From positions 207,559,190-207,623,189 of the forward strand of contig NC_081409.1 of the NCBI RefSeq assembly GCF_030272615.1: 64,000 nucleotides of DNA. Direction: 5' to 3'. This DNA comes from Cryptomeria japonica. Taxonomy: Eukaryota; Streptophyta; Pinopsida; Cupressales; Cupressaceae. Below are positions 1-9,289 of the stretch, in pieces. Position 1 is the stretch's first letter; each line of letters starts with the position of its first letter. A program made the position numbers and the translations under genes. The notes beneath the pieces are model-generated. The model was given only the letters and a program-made list of their open reading frames with translations. It was not told the DNA's origin and did no database searches.

Positions 1-416
1 GCATCTGGTAGGGTGGCAAGTGTTGGGCTGGGAGCGGCAGTGGGTGTGGGGGTGTTGCGGGGGTTGTTGGGTGGGGCTGAGGTTGCGCGGGGGTGGAGCT
101 TTGGCTGCGCGGGGGTGGCATTTCAGTGGTACGGGGGTGGGGTTTAGGTGGCTTGCGAGTGGGGCTCTGGCTGGGGGTGGAACAAGGGTCTCCCGTGAGC
201 TTGGGGTGTCAACTGGCTCTGTCCTACGGTGGTGCTCGGGCAAGGTAGTGTCTTAGGCTCCGAGCCTCTTTGATCAGCCTTTTGGGGGGGTGGTTTTTTA
301 GGCATCCTCATTTTATTTTTACGCTCCGATGTCGAGTTTTGGTGGTGAGGCCTCACAGGTTGCTCCAACCTTGGATTTTTCGTGTTGCGGTGGGCTCAAA
401 ACCCCCACCTTAGAGT
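1..416 (+). promoter_or_regulatory. G-rich LINE leader (5' UTR and presumed internal promoter)
   Basis: The stretch is full of G runs. A GCGCGGGGGTGG motif occurs twice near 86-116, in a leader with no long ORF that continues into ORF1. L1 elements carry an internal promoter in the 5' UTR; that role is inferred here. Many GGG/GGGG runs make plus-strand G-quadruplexes possible. Confidence 0.55.
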
Positions 417-1755
417 ATGAAAACCTTTAACAATAATCTATATGCAACAGATTCAGGGTTTGGGAGTGGTGCCAGCTCTCGCATGATAAAGATTAATGGT
501 TGTCTGGAGAGATGTAGTGAGCGGCCGAAGTTGGTTATTCCTCCAGAGATGATAGCAGAAGACATTGATTATTTTTCAAAACACTCGCTATACTGCAAGT
601 TTTTGGGAATGAGGGTTTCCTTGCAGTTTTTGGAAAACTGGGCGCAGAGGACTTGGGCACCGGAAGGGGAAATGGAGATCATGATGTTGGCCAATAACTA
701 CTTCATGGTTACTTTCAATTGCGTGGAGGATCACAATAGGGTCTTTGAAGGGGGGCCGTATTTTTGCAACCAGGTGGGATTGTTCATCAAGCCTTGGCAT
801 GCGAGGTTTAATCCTTCTGAGGAGCTCCCAAATAGGGTTCCAGTGTGGGTTCGGTTACCACGTTTTCCTGTGGAATATTGTCTGGAGGATGTGCTCCGGA
901 TGCTTGTCGCACTGCTTGGGAGGCCTATGGGTTCATCAACACAAACCCTGGAGAGAAAGGTAATGACCTTTGCGCATATCTACGTTGAAATTGATCTTAG
1001 TAAACCTTTGCCAGATGCTATAGATATGTGTGCAGGCTCTTATTCTTGGGTTCAGCAGTTAGATTATGAGACTCTACCTTTCGGATGTCGTCTATGTCAC
1101 GAGTATGGTCATTTATAGCGTAAGTGCCCTAGATATAAGTCGGCGGTGTGCCAACCTTAGTAGTCAGACCCGAGCCTAGATAGGGCTGAGAATGGGAAAG
1201 CTGCCATGTTGGTCAAGGGTGAGGGTGTTGATGGGTTGGTCTCAGTTAAGACAAAGAAGAGGAACCGAGGAAAAAAGAGGCCCTTACAGGAGCGACAGGA
1301 GGGGGATTCCTTCAACAGATTTGAAGTCTTGGATGACCTTAGCCATCACGAAGTAAATATGGGGTTTACCCCTTTAGATCAAGGTGCTTCAGGGGGGGGC
1401 GAAAACAGTATTTGAGAACTCTACCCAGGTCTTTCTTGTGATTGGAAGTCAGCAGATGGAGATGGATCAGCCAGTAGGGGCCTAGTTGGAAATCACTCCA
1501 GGCTTTGAGGTGAACTCGGTTGAGGGGGAGGGGTCTTCGATAGCTTTGAAAATGGAACCGGCTGGGGTTAGAAGTAATAAGCCCTCTGTTCACCTGGGTT
1601 TGCATCAAAAAGATATAAAGAAAAGTGCTTTAGAGAAGAGTTCAAAGGTGGGCAGAAAGAAAGATCTAGAAAAGATCAAATTGATGGGGGAAAACTTGGT
1701 TGAGTCAGGGTCAGTGAAGACTTTGGATTCTCACTTTTCCAATCCTCCTAAATGA
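417..1755 (+). pseudogene. LINE ORF1 (DUF4283-like and zinc knuckle), broken
   Basis: The first block (417-1118, 233 codons) resembles the DUF4283 domain of plant LINE ORF1 proteins (segments such as VPVWVRLPRFPVEYC). It runs into a CCHC knuckle, C-X2-C-X4-H-X4-C, around CRLCHEYGHL. A TAG at 1116-1118 falls inside the X4 spacer before the last Cys, and the same frame then continues with RKCPRYK. A second same-frame block is open at 1206-1415, and a shifted Lys-rich block runs 1486-1755. Its stop TGA overlaps the ORF2 start as ATGA at 1752-1755. ORF1 proteins bind the LINE RNA and act as chaperones; that role is known for the family, not shown here. Confidence 0.88.
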
Positions 1756-2480
1756 TTGTGGTTTCTTGGAATGTGAGGGACTTGAACAGTGGCCCTAGAC
1801 AAAAAGTTGTTCGGGAGTTGATTAGGAATCATTCACCTAATGTCCTATTATTGCAAGAAACTAAACTTTCAGTGGAGAGTATGATGGGTCTGGTGCCAAA
1901 GCTGTGGGGGCGAGGCGAGTGTCAGTGTGTTGGGGCAGTTGGTTCTTCTAGAGGGGTGGCATGCCTTTTGAACTCATTAAGATTTCACCTTGTCTGGTGG
2001 GTTGCCTCCAGGTCTTCGATATTCGGGGTTATATCTAGTCTTGAGACTAGAGAACTAATCTTGTTTTCTAACATCTATGCCCCTACTGATTTTCAGAGCA
2101 AGCAAAACTTATGGTCCCATATTTCAAGTGTGCGAAGATTGGCCCCTTTTCACCCTTGGATTATGGCATGAGATTTTAATGCAATGCTTGATTTGAGTGA
2201 GAAGAAGGGGGGGTTATGAGGTTGGAACCCTCTTCCTACTTTTTTCAGGATAGTATATCCTTGTTGCACCTTGTTGACATTAAGCCTAGCAATGGGTTGT
2301 TCACTTGGAACAATAGGAGGTTGGGAGAGTATTGGATTGCAGAGAGGTTGGATCATTTTTTGGTCTCTAACTTTTGGATTGGGGGGGGGTGGTCCACAAG
2401 TTCTGAGATCCTGGACTGGAGAGGGTCAGATCATTGGCCCATCAAGTTGGTGTCTTCTTCGGCTCAGGTTGCTCACTCAC
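1752..2480 (+). pseudogene. LINE ORF2, apurinic-like endonuclease domain, broken
   Basis: ORF2 opens with MIVVSWNVRDLN, and LLLQETKLS follows about 30 residues on. These are the endonuclease/exonuclease/phosphatase motifs that nick target DNA for reverse transcription. The frame stops at 2169-2171, exactly where the conserved GDFN motif should be: TGA stands in the Gly position before DFNAM. After a frameshift the domain resumes at about 2216 with SNGLFTWNNRR, AERLDHFLVS and the terminal SDHWPI motif. The ATG overlaps the ORF1 stop, suggesting coupled or reinitiated translation in the parent element. Confidence 0.9.
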
Positions 2481-2639
2481 CTTCTTTCAAATTCCAACTC
2501 ATGTGGCTTTGGGATCCTCCTTTGCAAGTTCTTGTAGCGGAGTGGTGGAGGAAAGGGAGGCCACCTTTGGCACAACCATGTACTCTTTTGCCAAGCAGCT
2601 GCAATTTGTTAAGTTTCAGCTTAAACAGTGGAACCGATA

Positions 2640-4693
2640 GGGTTTCGGGAACATTTTTCATGATAAGAAAGCTGCTCAAAGCATGCTGAATAGGATCAGC
2701 AATGAAATCAAATAACATGGGTTGTCTAAGGACTTTCTTAGGGAGGAGGACAGGGCTGTCAAGGTGGTTGAGGAATGGGAGCTTAGGGAAGAAATATACT
2801 AGAAGCAGAGAGCTCGTATTGATTGGCTGAAGGAGGGGGACAAGAACATTGCTTTCTTCTTCAACTCAGCGAAAGCAAGAAGACATGGAAATTCCATCTC
2901 TGTTCTGGTTAACGATAGAGGTGAGTAGTGTCTATCCTTGTAGGAGATTTCGAGGGAGTCGCTACATTTTTTCCAGACCCTCTTCAGGGAGGATTCCCAG
3001 GGAGAAGTGGTGGCAGAGAATCAGGTTCTTGCTTGCATTCCCTCTCTGGTCACAGGGGAGATGAATGAGAATCTTTTGTGTCATATTTTGTTGGAAGAGC
3101 TGGAAAGGATTGTCTTTCACATGAGGAAAGGAAAAGCCCCTGGACCGAATGGGTTCCCATTTGAATTCTTTCAAGAGTTTTGGGGTCATTGCTACGGAGA
3201 CCATTCATTCTATGGCGTCATCCAAGGAAAAAGCTATGTTTATCAAGCTAGATATGGCTAAGGCGTATGATAGAGTTCAGTGGTCCTTCCTTCAGAAGAT
3301 CCTTAGGGCTTTTGGTTTTGCTGATGAGTGGGTCCAGTGGGTTATGATTTGTGTCATGTCTACTTCTTTCTCTATGCTTATTAATGGTGACCATACAGAG
3401 TTGTTTGGTGCTTCTAGGGCTCTTTGCCAGGAGGACCCCCTCTCCCCCTATTTATTCATTCTTCTGGTTGAGGGTCTGGGAAGGCTGATCAAGCATAATG
3501 TGGGGCTAGGTATTATTCAGGGATGGAAATGGGGTAATGACTTCCAGCCGCAATCTCATTTGCAGTTTGTGGATGACACCGCCCTTATGGGGCTTGCTCA
3601 GGTCAGGGAAGCTACTAATCTGCATAAGGTCTTGGATGTTTATCTTGCGGCCTCGGGCTAGTTGATCAATGAGGATAAATCTTCAATCCTATTTTTCAAC
3701 ACTCCTGATGCTATTCAAAGAAGGATTGCCCTTATCTTGAGATTCCAAGTTGGCGCTTCTCCCCTAATTTATTTGGGTATTCCTATTTCTCCTGGCAACC
3801 CTCCTAGGGAGACCTGGCAGGGTATCTTGGATAAATTTCGCACGAAGGTTGAACATTGGAATCACAGATGGCTATCCTTCGCTAGAAGGGTTCAACTGAT
3901 TCAGTCGGTGGTTCAGGCTCTTCTAATCTACCAATGTATGCTTCATGTGGCTCCTAAATGGTTCCTGAAGGGATTAGATTCTTTGGCTAGGAAATTCTTA
4001 TGGGCAGGCAATCTTTCCTCTTCCAAATGGAGTCTGGTCAATTGGGACTTGGTGTGTAGCCCGAAACAGTCGGGGGGGCTTGGTTTAGGGCAGTCTGTTC
4101 TTTTTGGAGAAGAGTTGGCGGCTAAACTTTACTAGAGGTGGTGTGTTGACCAAGATCGAGGCTGGGCTAGGATTCTGGCCAACAAATATATGCAAAGGAT
4201 CCCGATGGAGGAAATCCCTAGATATCCGCTGGAGGGAAAGGGATCTTCGATCTGGTATACTCTCAAGAGGGGGGCCTCTCTCATTAAGGATGGACTTTTT
4301 TGGATATGCAGAAGGGGGGAAGAGGTCCTTTTCTGGAACGACTCTTGGGATGGATATCCTCCCATCCTGGACCAGTTTCCTAACCTTGGAAATCTATGCC
4401 AGAGATTTTTGGAGGCGGGATGGTCAAGGGTGAGTGACTTTAAGGTTGCTTATAGGTGTGGTCAGCTGGAGTTGGAGCGGTGGAAGGTTCCTAATGAGTG
4501 GCTGGTTGTTGAGATGGAGGAAGAGTGTGCTAAGTTGCAGGGCATTTTGGTGAGTAGACATTGTAGCTCCCTCAAGAGTAGGGATGGGCTTGCTTGGCTT
4601 CCAAATCCTAAGGGCATTTTTACTATGGCTAGTGGATACCGGGAATTGTTGAACCGGATACTTGAGGGAAGAGAGGTGATCTTGTGGAAATAG
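2640..4693 (+). pseudogene. LINE ORF2, reverse transcriptase domain, broken with internal deletion
   Basis: The N-terminal RT motif (MRKGKAPGPNGFPFEFF) is at about 3120-3180. It joins directly to ATETIHSMASSKEKAMF and KLDMAKAYDRVQW, so the usual segment with the RPISL motif is missing. The catalytic box is FVDD at 3566-3577, a variant of FADD or YADD. SPLIYLGIPIS and the thumb follow in 3662-4135 after a TAG at 3659-3661, and a shifted block continues 4190-4693. The family copies LINE RNA at the nicked target. The fingers deletion, stops and frameshifts rule out activity. Confidence 0.92.
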
Positions 4694-5785
4694 GTGTGGA
4701 ATAATGTTTCTTGGCCGAAGTGTAATTGCTTCGGTTGGACTTTGGCTTTGAATAGATGTCTAACTTGGGACAATATCTGCAAGCGGGGATTTTTGGGACC
4801 CTCTATCTGTGTTTTGTGTGGTTATGGGAAAGAAGATTCCTCACACCTGTTCTTTAGATGCCCTTTCTCCCAGCTTATTTGGCATTATTGGTGGGGGGTA
4901 TGGAAGCATCCTTGTGTCCACGCAGATTCTCTGGTAGAGTTTTGGAACAGTTTGGGCAAACCTCCTATCTTGTCCCCCTTCCTCCAGATTATCTCGTATA
5001 TTGGGCCCATCTTCATTCTGTGGCAGATCTAGCTTGAGAGGAACAGGAGGATCTTTCGTGAGGACAGATTGTTTGATCAACAAGTTTGGAATAGGATCAT
5101 TGCTATGATCCGAGATACAGTGGAAGCTAAATGTGAGGTAAATTTTTCGATGAGTAAAGACGAGGCAGATATGGTGAGTAGGCTTGGCCTACAGGAGTTG
5201 TCTTCTGTTTCAGCTTGTGTCAGGAGCGGTAGACGGGCTATGAAGAAGGTGCAAAGGGTGGGAAGGTGGATTCCCCCCCTGGAAGGGATTTTCAAGATTA
5301 ACTTTGATGGCTCATCAAGGGGGAACCCGGGCTCGGCTGGAGTTGGTGGTGTTGGCAGGAACAGCAGGGGGGAGGTTGTTTTCCTCTTTTCGGTGCATAA
5401 AGGGTGGCAGTCTAATAACATTATGGAGGGATTTGTGATTCTCTATGCCTTAGAGAGGGCTTGGGAGTTGGGTCGAAGGAAGGTGATTTGTGAATCGGAT
5501 TCACAAATGGTTGTTAACTTGTTGAATGATCAGAAGGTTAGTGGGATTCAGTGGCAGTTGGCTAGGATTGTCCAGTAGAGTCTCCAAATTAGTACTTTAA
5601 TGGAACAGGTGTCTTTCATCTGTATCCCTTGTGAATGGAATAGAGCAGTTGATTGCTTGGCCAAGTGGGCTTCAGATCATGATAGTAATTGGAAAGTTGA
5701 AGGTTGGGAGCATCTCTTCGGGGATTACAGTCAGGACTTGCAGAAGATTCTTACTGAGGACATGGATGGTTATGAAGTTGGATAA
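4694..5785 (+). pseudogene. LINE ORF2 C-terminus: zf-RVT and RNase H, broken
   Basis: The zf-RVT zinc-binding region (SICVLCGYGKEDSSHLFFRC, then PFSQLIW) is in 4694-5032. The RNase H domain follows: INFDGSSRGNPGSAG near 5296-5345 carries the first catalytic Asp, then VICESDSQMVVNLL, then RAVDCLAKWAS near 5640-5670 with the last Asp. Stops at 5030-5032, 5576-5578 and 5783-5785 split the region. Plant L1 elements commonly carry this C-terminal RNase H, which degrades the RNA strand of the hybrid. Confidence 0.92.
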
Positions 5786-5857
5786 GATGGGGTTAGATTT
5801 GTGGCTTCTGTCTAGGGCCTCAGAGCTCCGGCTCTCTCTGTAATTCTTCTGTTTAAA

Positions 5858-5894
5858 TTTCAATAAAGTTTTTACCCCTTTTATTCAAAAAAAG
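5858..5894 (+). terminator. LINE 3' end with AATAAA and A-rich tail
   Basis: TTTCAATAAAG at about 5859-5869 contains the polyadenylation hexamer. An A-rich CAAAAAAAG tail lies about 20 bases on, after which composition changes to AT-rich spacer. This is the expected LINE 3' boundary. Confidence 0.7.
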
Positions 5895-7165
5895 TTGGGA
5901 AAATTTAACCTTCGAGTCTGATTGGGCTCCATATAACAACAGATCCATTGGGATCAACCCTCTTTAATGTAATGGTATTAATTGGGTTATCTAGTGGATT
6001 TACTTGGTAAAACTCTAATTCCCAAATTTCCATATCCATTACACTTAATCTTATGTATTGCTAGATCTATTAGATCCAAAGTAGTAGAAAAAATATGTAA
6101 GAGAAGCATGAAGAGTATTGTAATTCTAGAAATTAGATTCTGAAAAGCACAACAACCAACAACATAGAGAAACTAATAAGTGCACAACAAAGAGACATTG
6201 ACATCAATAGAAAACAAAGGGTATTAACAAGGGTATATATGGCTACCTATGATGCATCAAACACTTCAGTACATAATGGCTTCAAACTTAATTTTTTCAT
6301 AGTTGTGAGGCATTCATGATTGCCACCTATCTATGAATGTTGATTTTATTGTATCTTGAGTCCTAAGAGACTATTTATATTTTTTTGATTGCCATTTATT
6401 GAAATTGGATTGGAAATAAAGAAAATGGAGCTCTTTCTTGGAGCCATTATTGGGATAAATTTGATGTGTGGAGAACCTGTATTTACAAAGTTATGGGTTG
6501 AATATTCAAAGAGTCTCTCTTGAATATCAAATCACCATGTTAGGCTTTTAAGGGTATATATGACGACCTATGATGCATCAAATACTTGAGTACATAATGT
6601 CTCCAAATTTATTTTTTTCATAATTATGAGGCATTCATAATTGCCACATATCTATGAATGCTGCTTTTATTTTATCTTGAGTCCTAAGAGACTATTTATA
6701 TTGGTTTTATTACCATTTGTTCAAATTGGATTGAAAAAGAAGAAAATAGAGCTCCTTCCACATAGCTAGTCTAGTGTGGACTCTTTCTATCCTTCAATTT
6801 GGTTCTACTAGCCAAGGATTGCAAATGTTTTAGATTATATGAGTTATTATCTTTGTAAACAAACATTATTAATCATTAATGTATATGTGGAGATGACATC
6901 ATTAGTTGCAATATATGGATGATTCTAAGTAGTCGCTCCCTACTAACTTTATCTCATTTCAAATATAATCATTTTTTTTTTAACTAAAAATTCTATAATG
7001 TAATATGTGCATATATATGGTGGTTAATTTGTATTGTAAGAAATTCATTTTTCCTTAGAAGATTGTGAGCCATATACATTCATATTGTGTTTAATCTGAT
7101 GCTTATTTGAGTCATTCCTCATATCTATAGTGTAGGTTTGAAATTCAATGAATTCCCCAATAGTT
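5895..7165. other. AT-rich spacer without genes
   Basis: No coding signal was found. The only structure seen is the direct repeat pair at 6231-6436 and 6552-6758, listed separately. Confidence 0.6.
6231..6758. repeat. Imperfect direct repeat, two ~206-bp copies 321 bp apart
   Basis: Copy 1 (6231-6436) and copy 2 (6552-6758) share GGGTATATATG, CCTATGATGCATCAAA, GAGGCATTCAT, a TATCTTGAGTCCTAAGAGAC block and a GAGCTC end, with scattered substitutions. About 115 bp of unrelated sequence separates them. This looks like an old local duplication in non-coding DNA. Confidence 0.85.
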
Positions 7166-7169
7166 GTTT

Positions 7170-7620
7170 GTTACTGTTCCCACTTACTATTTAGAAATTT
7201 CTATAAATGATTGAAGGAAAGGTAATTTAAGGACACGGTATAATAATACACATATCAAATAATAATACTTTCCCGTCCTCTGGTATTGCTTCATAGCAAT
7301 TTTTTAAGATTTTTGAACACTTTTCATTATCCCAGTCATGCAAAATCCACTGCAGAAAAACCAACGGAGGTATCTTGTAAAACCAGCATTTCAAAAGTTA
7401 AATTATCTTGTAAAATCAGCATTTCAAAAATTGGGAATTCGTTTGCATAGATTAGAATTTAAAAACATACCCTCCACATGCTCTAATCCTGCGTTTTTAG
7501 AAGAATTTACTAAGAACATTTTGCTTTTCTTCATAAAATTTAGAAATAAAAAGTCCTTTGAAAAATCCACCTTTACATGTGATTAGAAAATTAAAGGAAC
7601 CTAAGAAATTAAATACAAAG
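7170..7620 (-). pseudogene. O-methyltransferase 3' module, copy 1 (intron end plus truncated last exon)
   Basis: On the minus strand a TTTTTCTGCAG acceptor precedes an exon starting at 7349 that reads WILHDWDNEKCSKILKNC then YEAIPEDGKVL. This is the conserved C-terminal AdoMet-dependent O-methyltransferase motif of plant COMT-like enzymes; many plant OMT genes have an intron just before WxLHDW. About 40 residues are then missing, and the frame resumes with LKLPFLQSFIEISK near 7170-7240. Upstream intron-like sequence (7350-7620) matches that of the other copies near 21.0, 26.5 and 29.8 kb. A 33-bp tandem duplication (7371-7403 and 7404-7436) lies in that intron. Non-functional. Confidence 0.82.
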
Positions 7621-7819
7621 TAAGGTGTACATTTCTTGGAACCTATTAAGAATAAATATACTATAACACATAACTTAATCACTTAAATATGAAAAAAATA
7701 AAATATCATTAATGTCGTAACTATTTGGAACTCTATGTAGATTGGGTTGATATTGTAAGCTTTTGTCAATCTGATTCTCTAGGGATATAATCCCTAAGGT
7801 ATGGAAAGCAATATATCAT

Positions 7820-8212
7820 GAGAACTTAGAGACATGAACAAAAACATACAAAACATACGAAATGGAGATTTATAAAAGATGCCAAAGTCTCGAATTGCTT
7901 ATGATAAGGGGTCCCCCTGATCATGAGAAACTGGCCCGCACTGCACAAGTTGGCGATGGGTTTCAAATTCAGAGTATGTAATAGATAAGACAACTCCAAT
8001 GTATTAAACCACGTTTTCCTCTATTTATATTTTTTCAAGGCATTCCAATGGCCACTCAGTATATTAAAAAAATAAAAAACAACTTACAGCAACATTTTGG
8101 ACTCTATTTAAACATTAAATATTTGAAGGGTTTCACTCACGTAATGATAAAATTTTCACTTTTAACTGTTATAAACAATTTGGTATTTGATAATGGGCGA
8201 CATTTCATTGTT
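7820..8212. repeat. Interspersed repeat, copy a (mate at 18290-18893)
   Basis: Shared blocks with 18290-18893 include AGAACTT-AGACATGAA, GGGGTCCCC, TGCACAA-TTGGC, CACGTTTTCCTC-ATTTATAT, AGCAACATTT and GGTTTCACTCACGT. Order and orientation agree, but the other copy is about 200 bp longer. They are too diverged and differently bounded to call a clean LTR pair. Confidence 0.7.
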
Positions 8213-8224
8213 GCCCCACGTTTA

Positions 8225-8395
8225 TGTGTCTGTGACTTTTACAAAGCAGGGTTCAACAGTTACCGTGTCATTAAATTACCTTTCCTTCAATCACTCATAG
8301 AAATTTCTAAATTTCTCAATTACCTTGTCTTCATTTATCCCAAGTTTCAGTGCTACACCTATATGTTCTTTTTGCAATTTCTTTATGATTGATAT
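8225..8395 (+). pseudogene. O-methyltransferase C-terminal fragment, copy 2
   Basis: The plus strand reads DFYKAGFNSYRVIKLPFLQS then LIEISK (about 8230-8315). This is the extreme C-terminus of the same OMT family as copy 1, but in the opposite orientation and without the WILHDW part. The open frame from 8048 is mostly unrelated repeat fused to this tail. A relic produced by rearrangement. Confidence 0.75.
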
Positions 8396-8485
8396 CTCAA
8401 GTCAGTTGTTCATCCACATTGGGCCCATCGTATGGGCTTCCTTCTTCCTCCTTCTTTATTTTATTACAACATAAAAGTTTTTATA

Positions 8486-8735
8486 GTTCTATTAAAGGAT
8501 TTGCCATGCTTTGGTAATAATATGTACATATAATTTCTCCATTCTATTGAAACATAAATAAAATCTATCATGTAATCAAATTTTATGTTTGTAGTAATGT
8601 TTGTATTTATATATTTTAATTTGGTCTTGATTTTTCATTCACAATTATGGTTAATTCCAATATAAAATATAGAATGGGTGAGATACCACTTAGTTGGTTA
8701 TCCTTGGAGTGTATGCAATGGTATCAAAATTGATT
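8486..8735 (+). repeat. Copia-type LTR 3' fragment with a possible PBS
   Basis: 8486-8693 aligns with 28429-28640: TTCTATTAAA-GATTT, GCCATG, TTCTCCATTCTATTG, ATATATTTTAAT and GAATG-GTGAGAT in the same order. At 8719-8732 the sequence TGGTATCAAAATTG resembles the initiator tRNA-Met primer site (TGGTATCAGAGC) found right after many plant copia 5' LTRs. No downstream gag or pol was found, so only an LTR fragment remains. Confidence is moderate for the repeat and low for the PBS. Confidence 0.6.
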
Positions 8736-9030
8736 TATATTGCAATGGTTGTTGTTTTTTTGTGTGTGCCTGAAATATATTATATAATAAGATAAAGAGT
8801 TACATAAGGAAGAGTAATATAAACAAAAAGAGGGGAAATGAGCACCCTCAGGATGCCCCAAAAAAGGCATTCAAAAGACATTGGGTTCCCTTACATGCTT
8901 CGAAAAAAACATCAGAACATATACATGCTACAAATATTAACCATTCTCGATAGCTCCAGATAGAGAGAAGGAAAAGACAAGAATCCCATAACACAATACA
9001 TGAGTAGACTGAATGGAAAGAAAACCAGAG

Positions 9031-9283
9031 TTACTTTCCATTAGAAGACTCCTCTGAAGATGCAACATTAGAGGGAAGTGGAAAAGATGACAAGTACGGT
9101 CCATGAGGATTCTCCAAAGCATGCATGTAGAGCTCCCAAATGGCATCAAACTTAATCAGAGTAGAAGTGCACATATAGTCCCCAATGATATATTTGTTAT
9201 GATGAATCTAGGCATGGAATGGCCAAGCAGAAGTATCCCTTAGAACATTTATCATGGAGATCCAATTTGTAGAGGACCAACAA
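9031..9283 (-). pseudogene. C-terminal fragment of an unknown protein
   Basis: Read from 9283 downwards, one frame runs about 83 codons to a stop at 9031-9033, with one internal TAG. Recognisable segments are LRDTSAWPFHA, IIGDYMCTSTLIKFDAIWEL, YMHALENPHGPYLSSFPLP and SSEESSNGK. Normal-looking composition in an AT-rich setting suggests real coding ancestry. I do not recognise the family. No partner gene adjoins it, and it may be a transposon relic. Confidence 0.5.
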
Positions 9284-9289
9284 AAATAT

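Larger units (their letters stand above)
1..5894 (+). mobile_element. L1-type LINE retrotransposon, nearly full length, inactive
   Basis: The parts appear in plant L1 order: G-rich leader, ORF1 with a DUF4283-like domain and a zinc knuckle, ORF2 with endonuclease, reverse transcriptase, zf-RVT and RNase H, then an AATAAA signal and a short A-rich tail near 5887-5894. The left end lies at or beyond the window edge, so target-site duplications cannot be tested. Stops, frameshifts and a deletion in the RT fingers make it non-functional. It is far more GC-rich than the flanking spacer, which fits a separate origin from its surroundings. Confidence 0.93.

Noticed and set aside
4132-4365. Minus-strand ORFs inside both LINEs
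   Set aside because: They overlap recognised RT and endonuclease frames on the plus strand and show no domain of their own.
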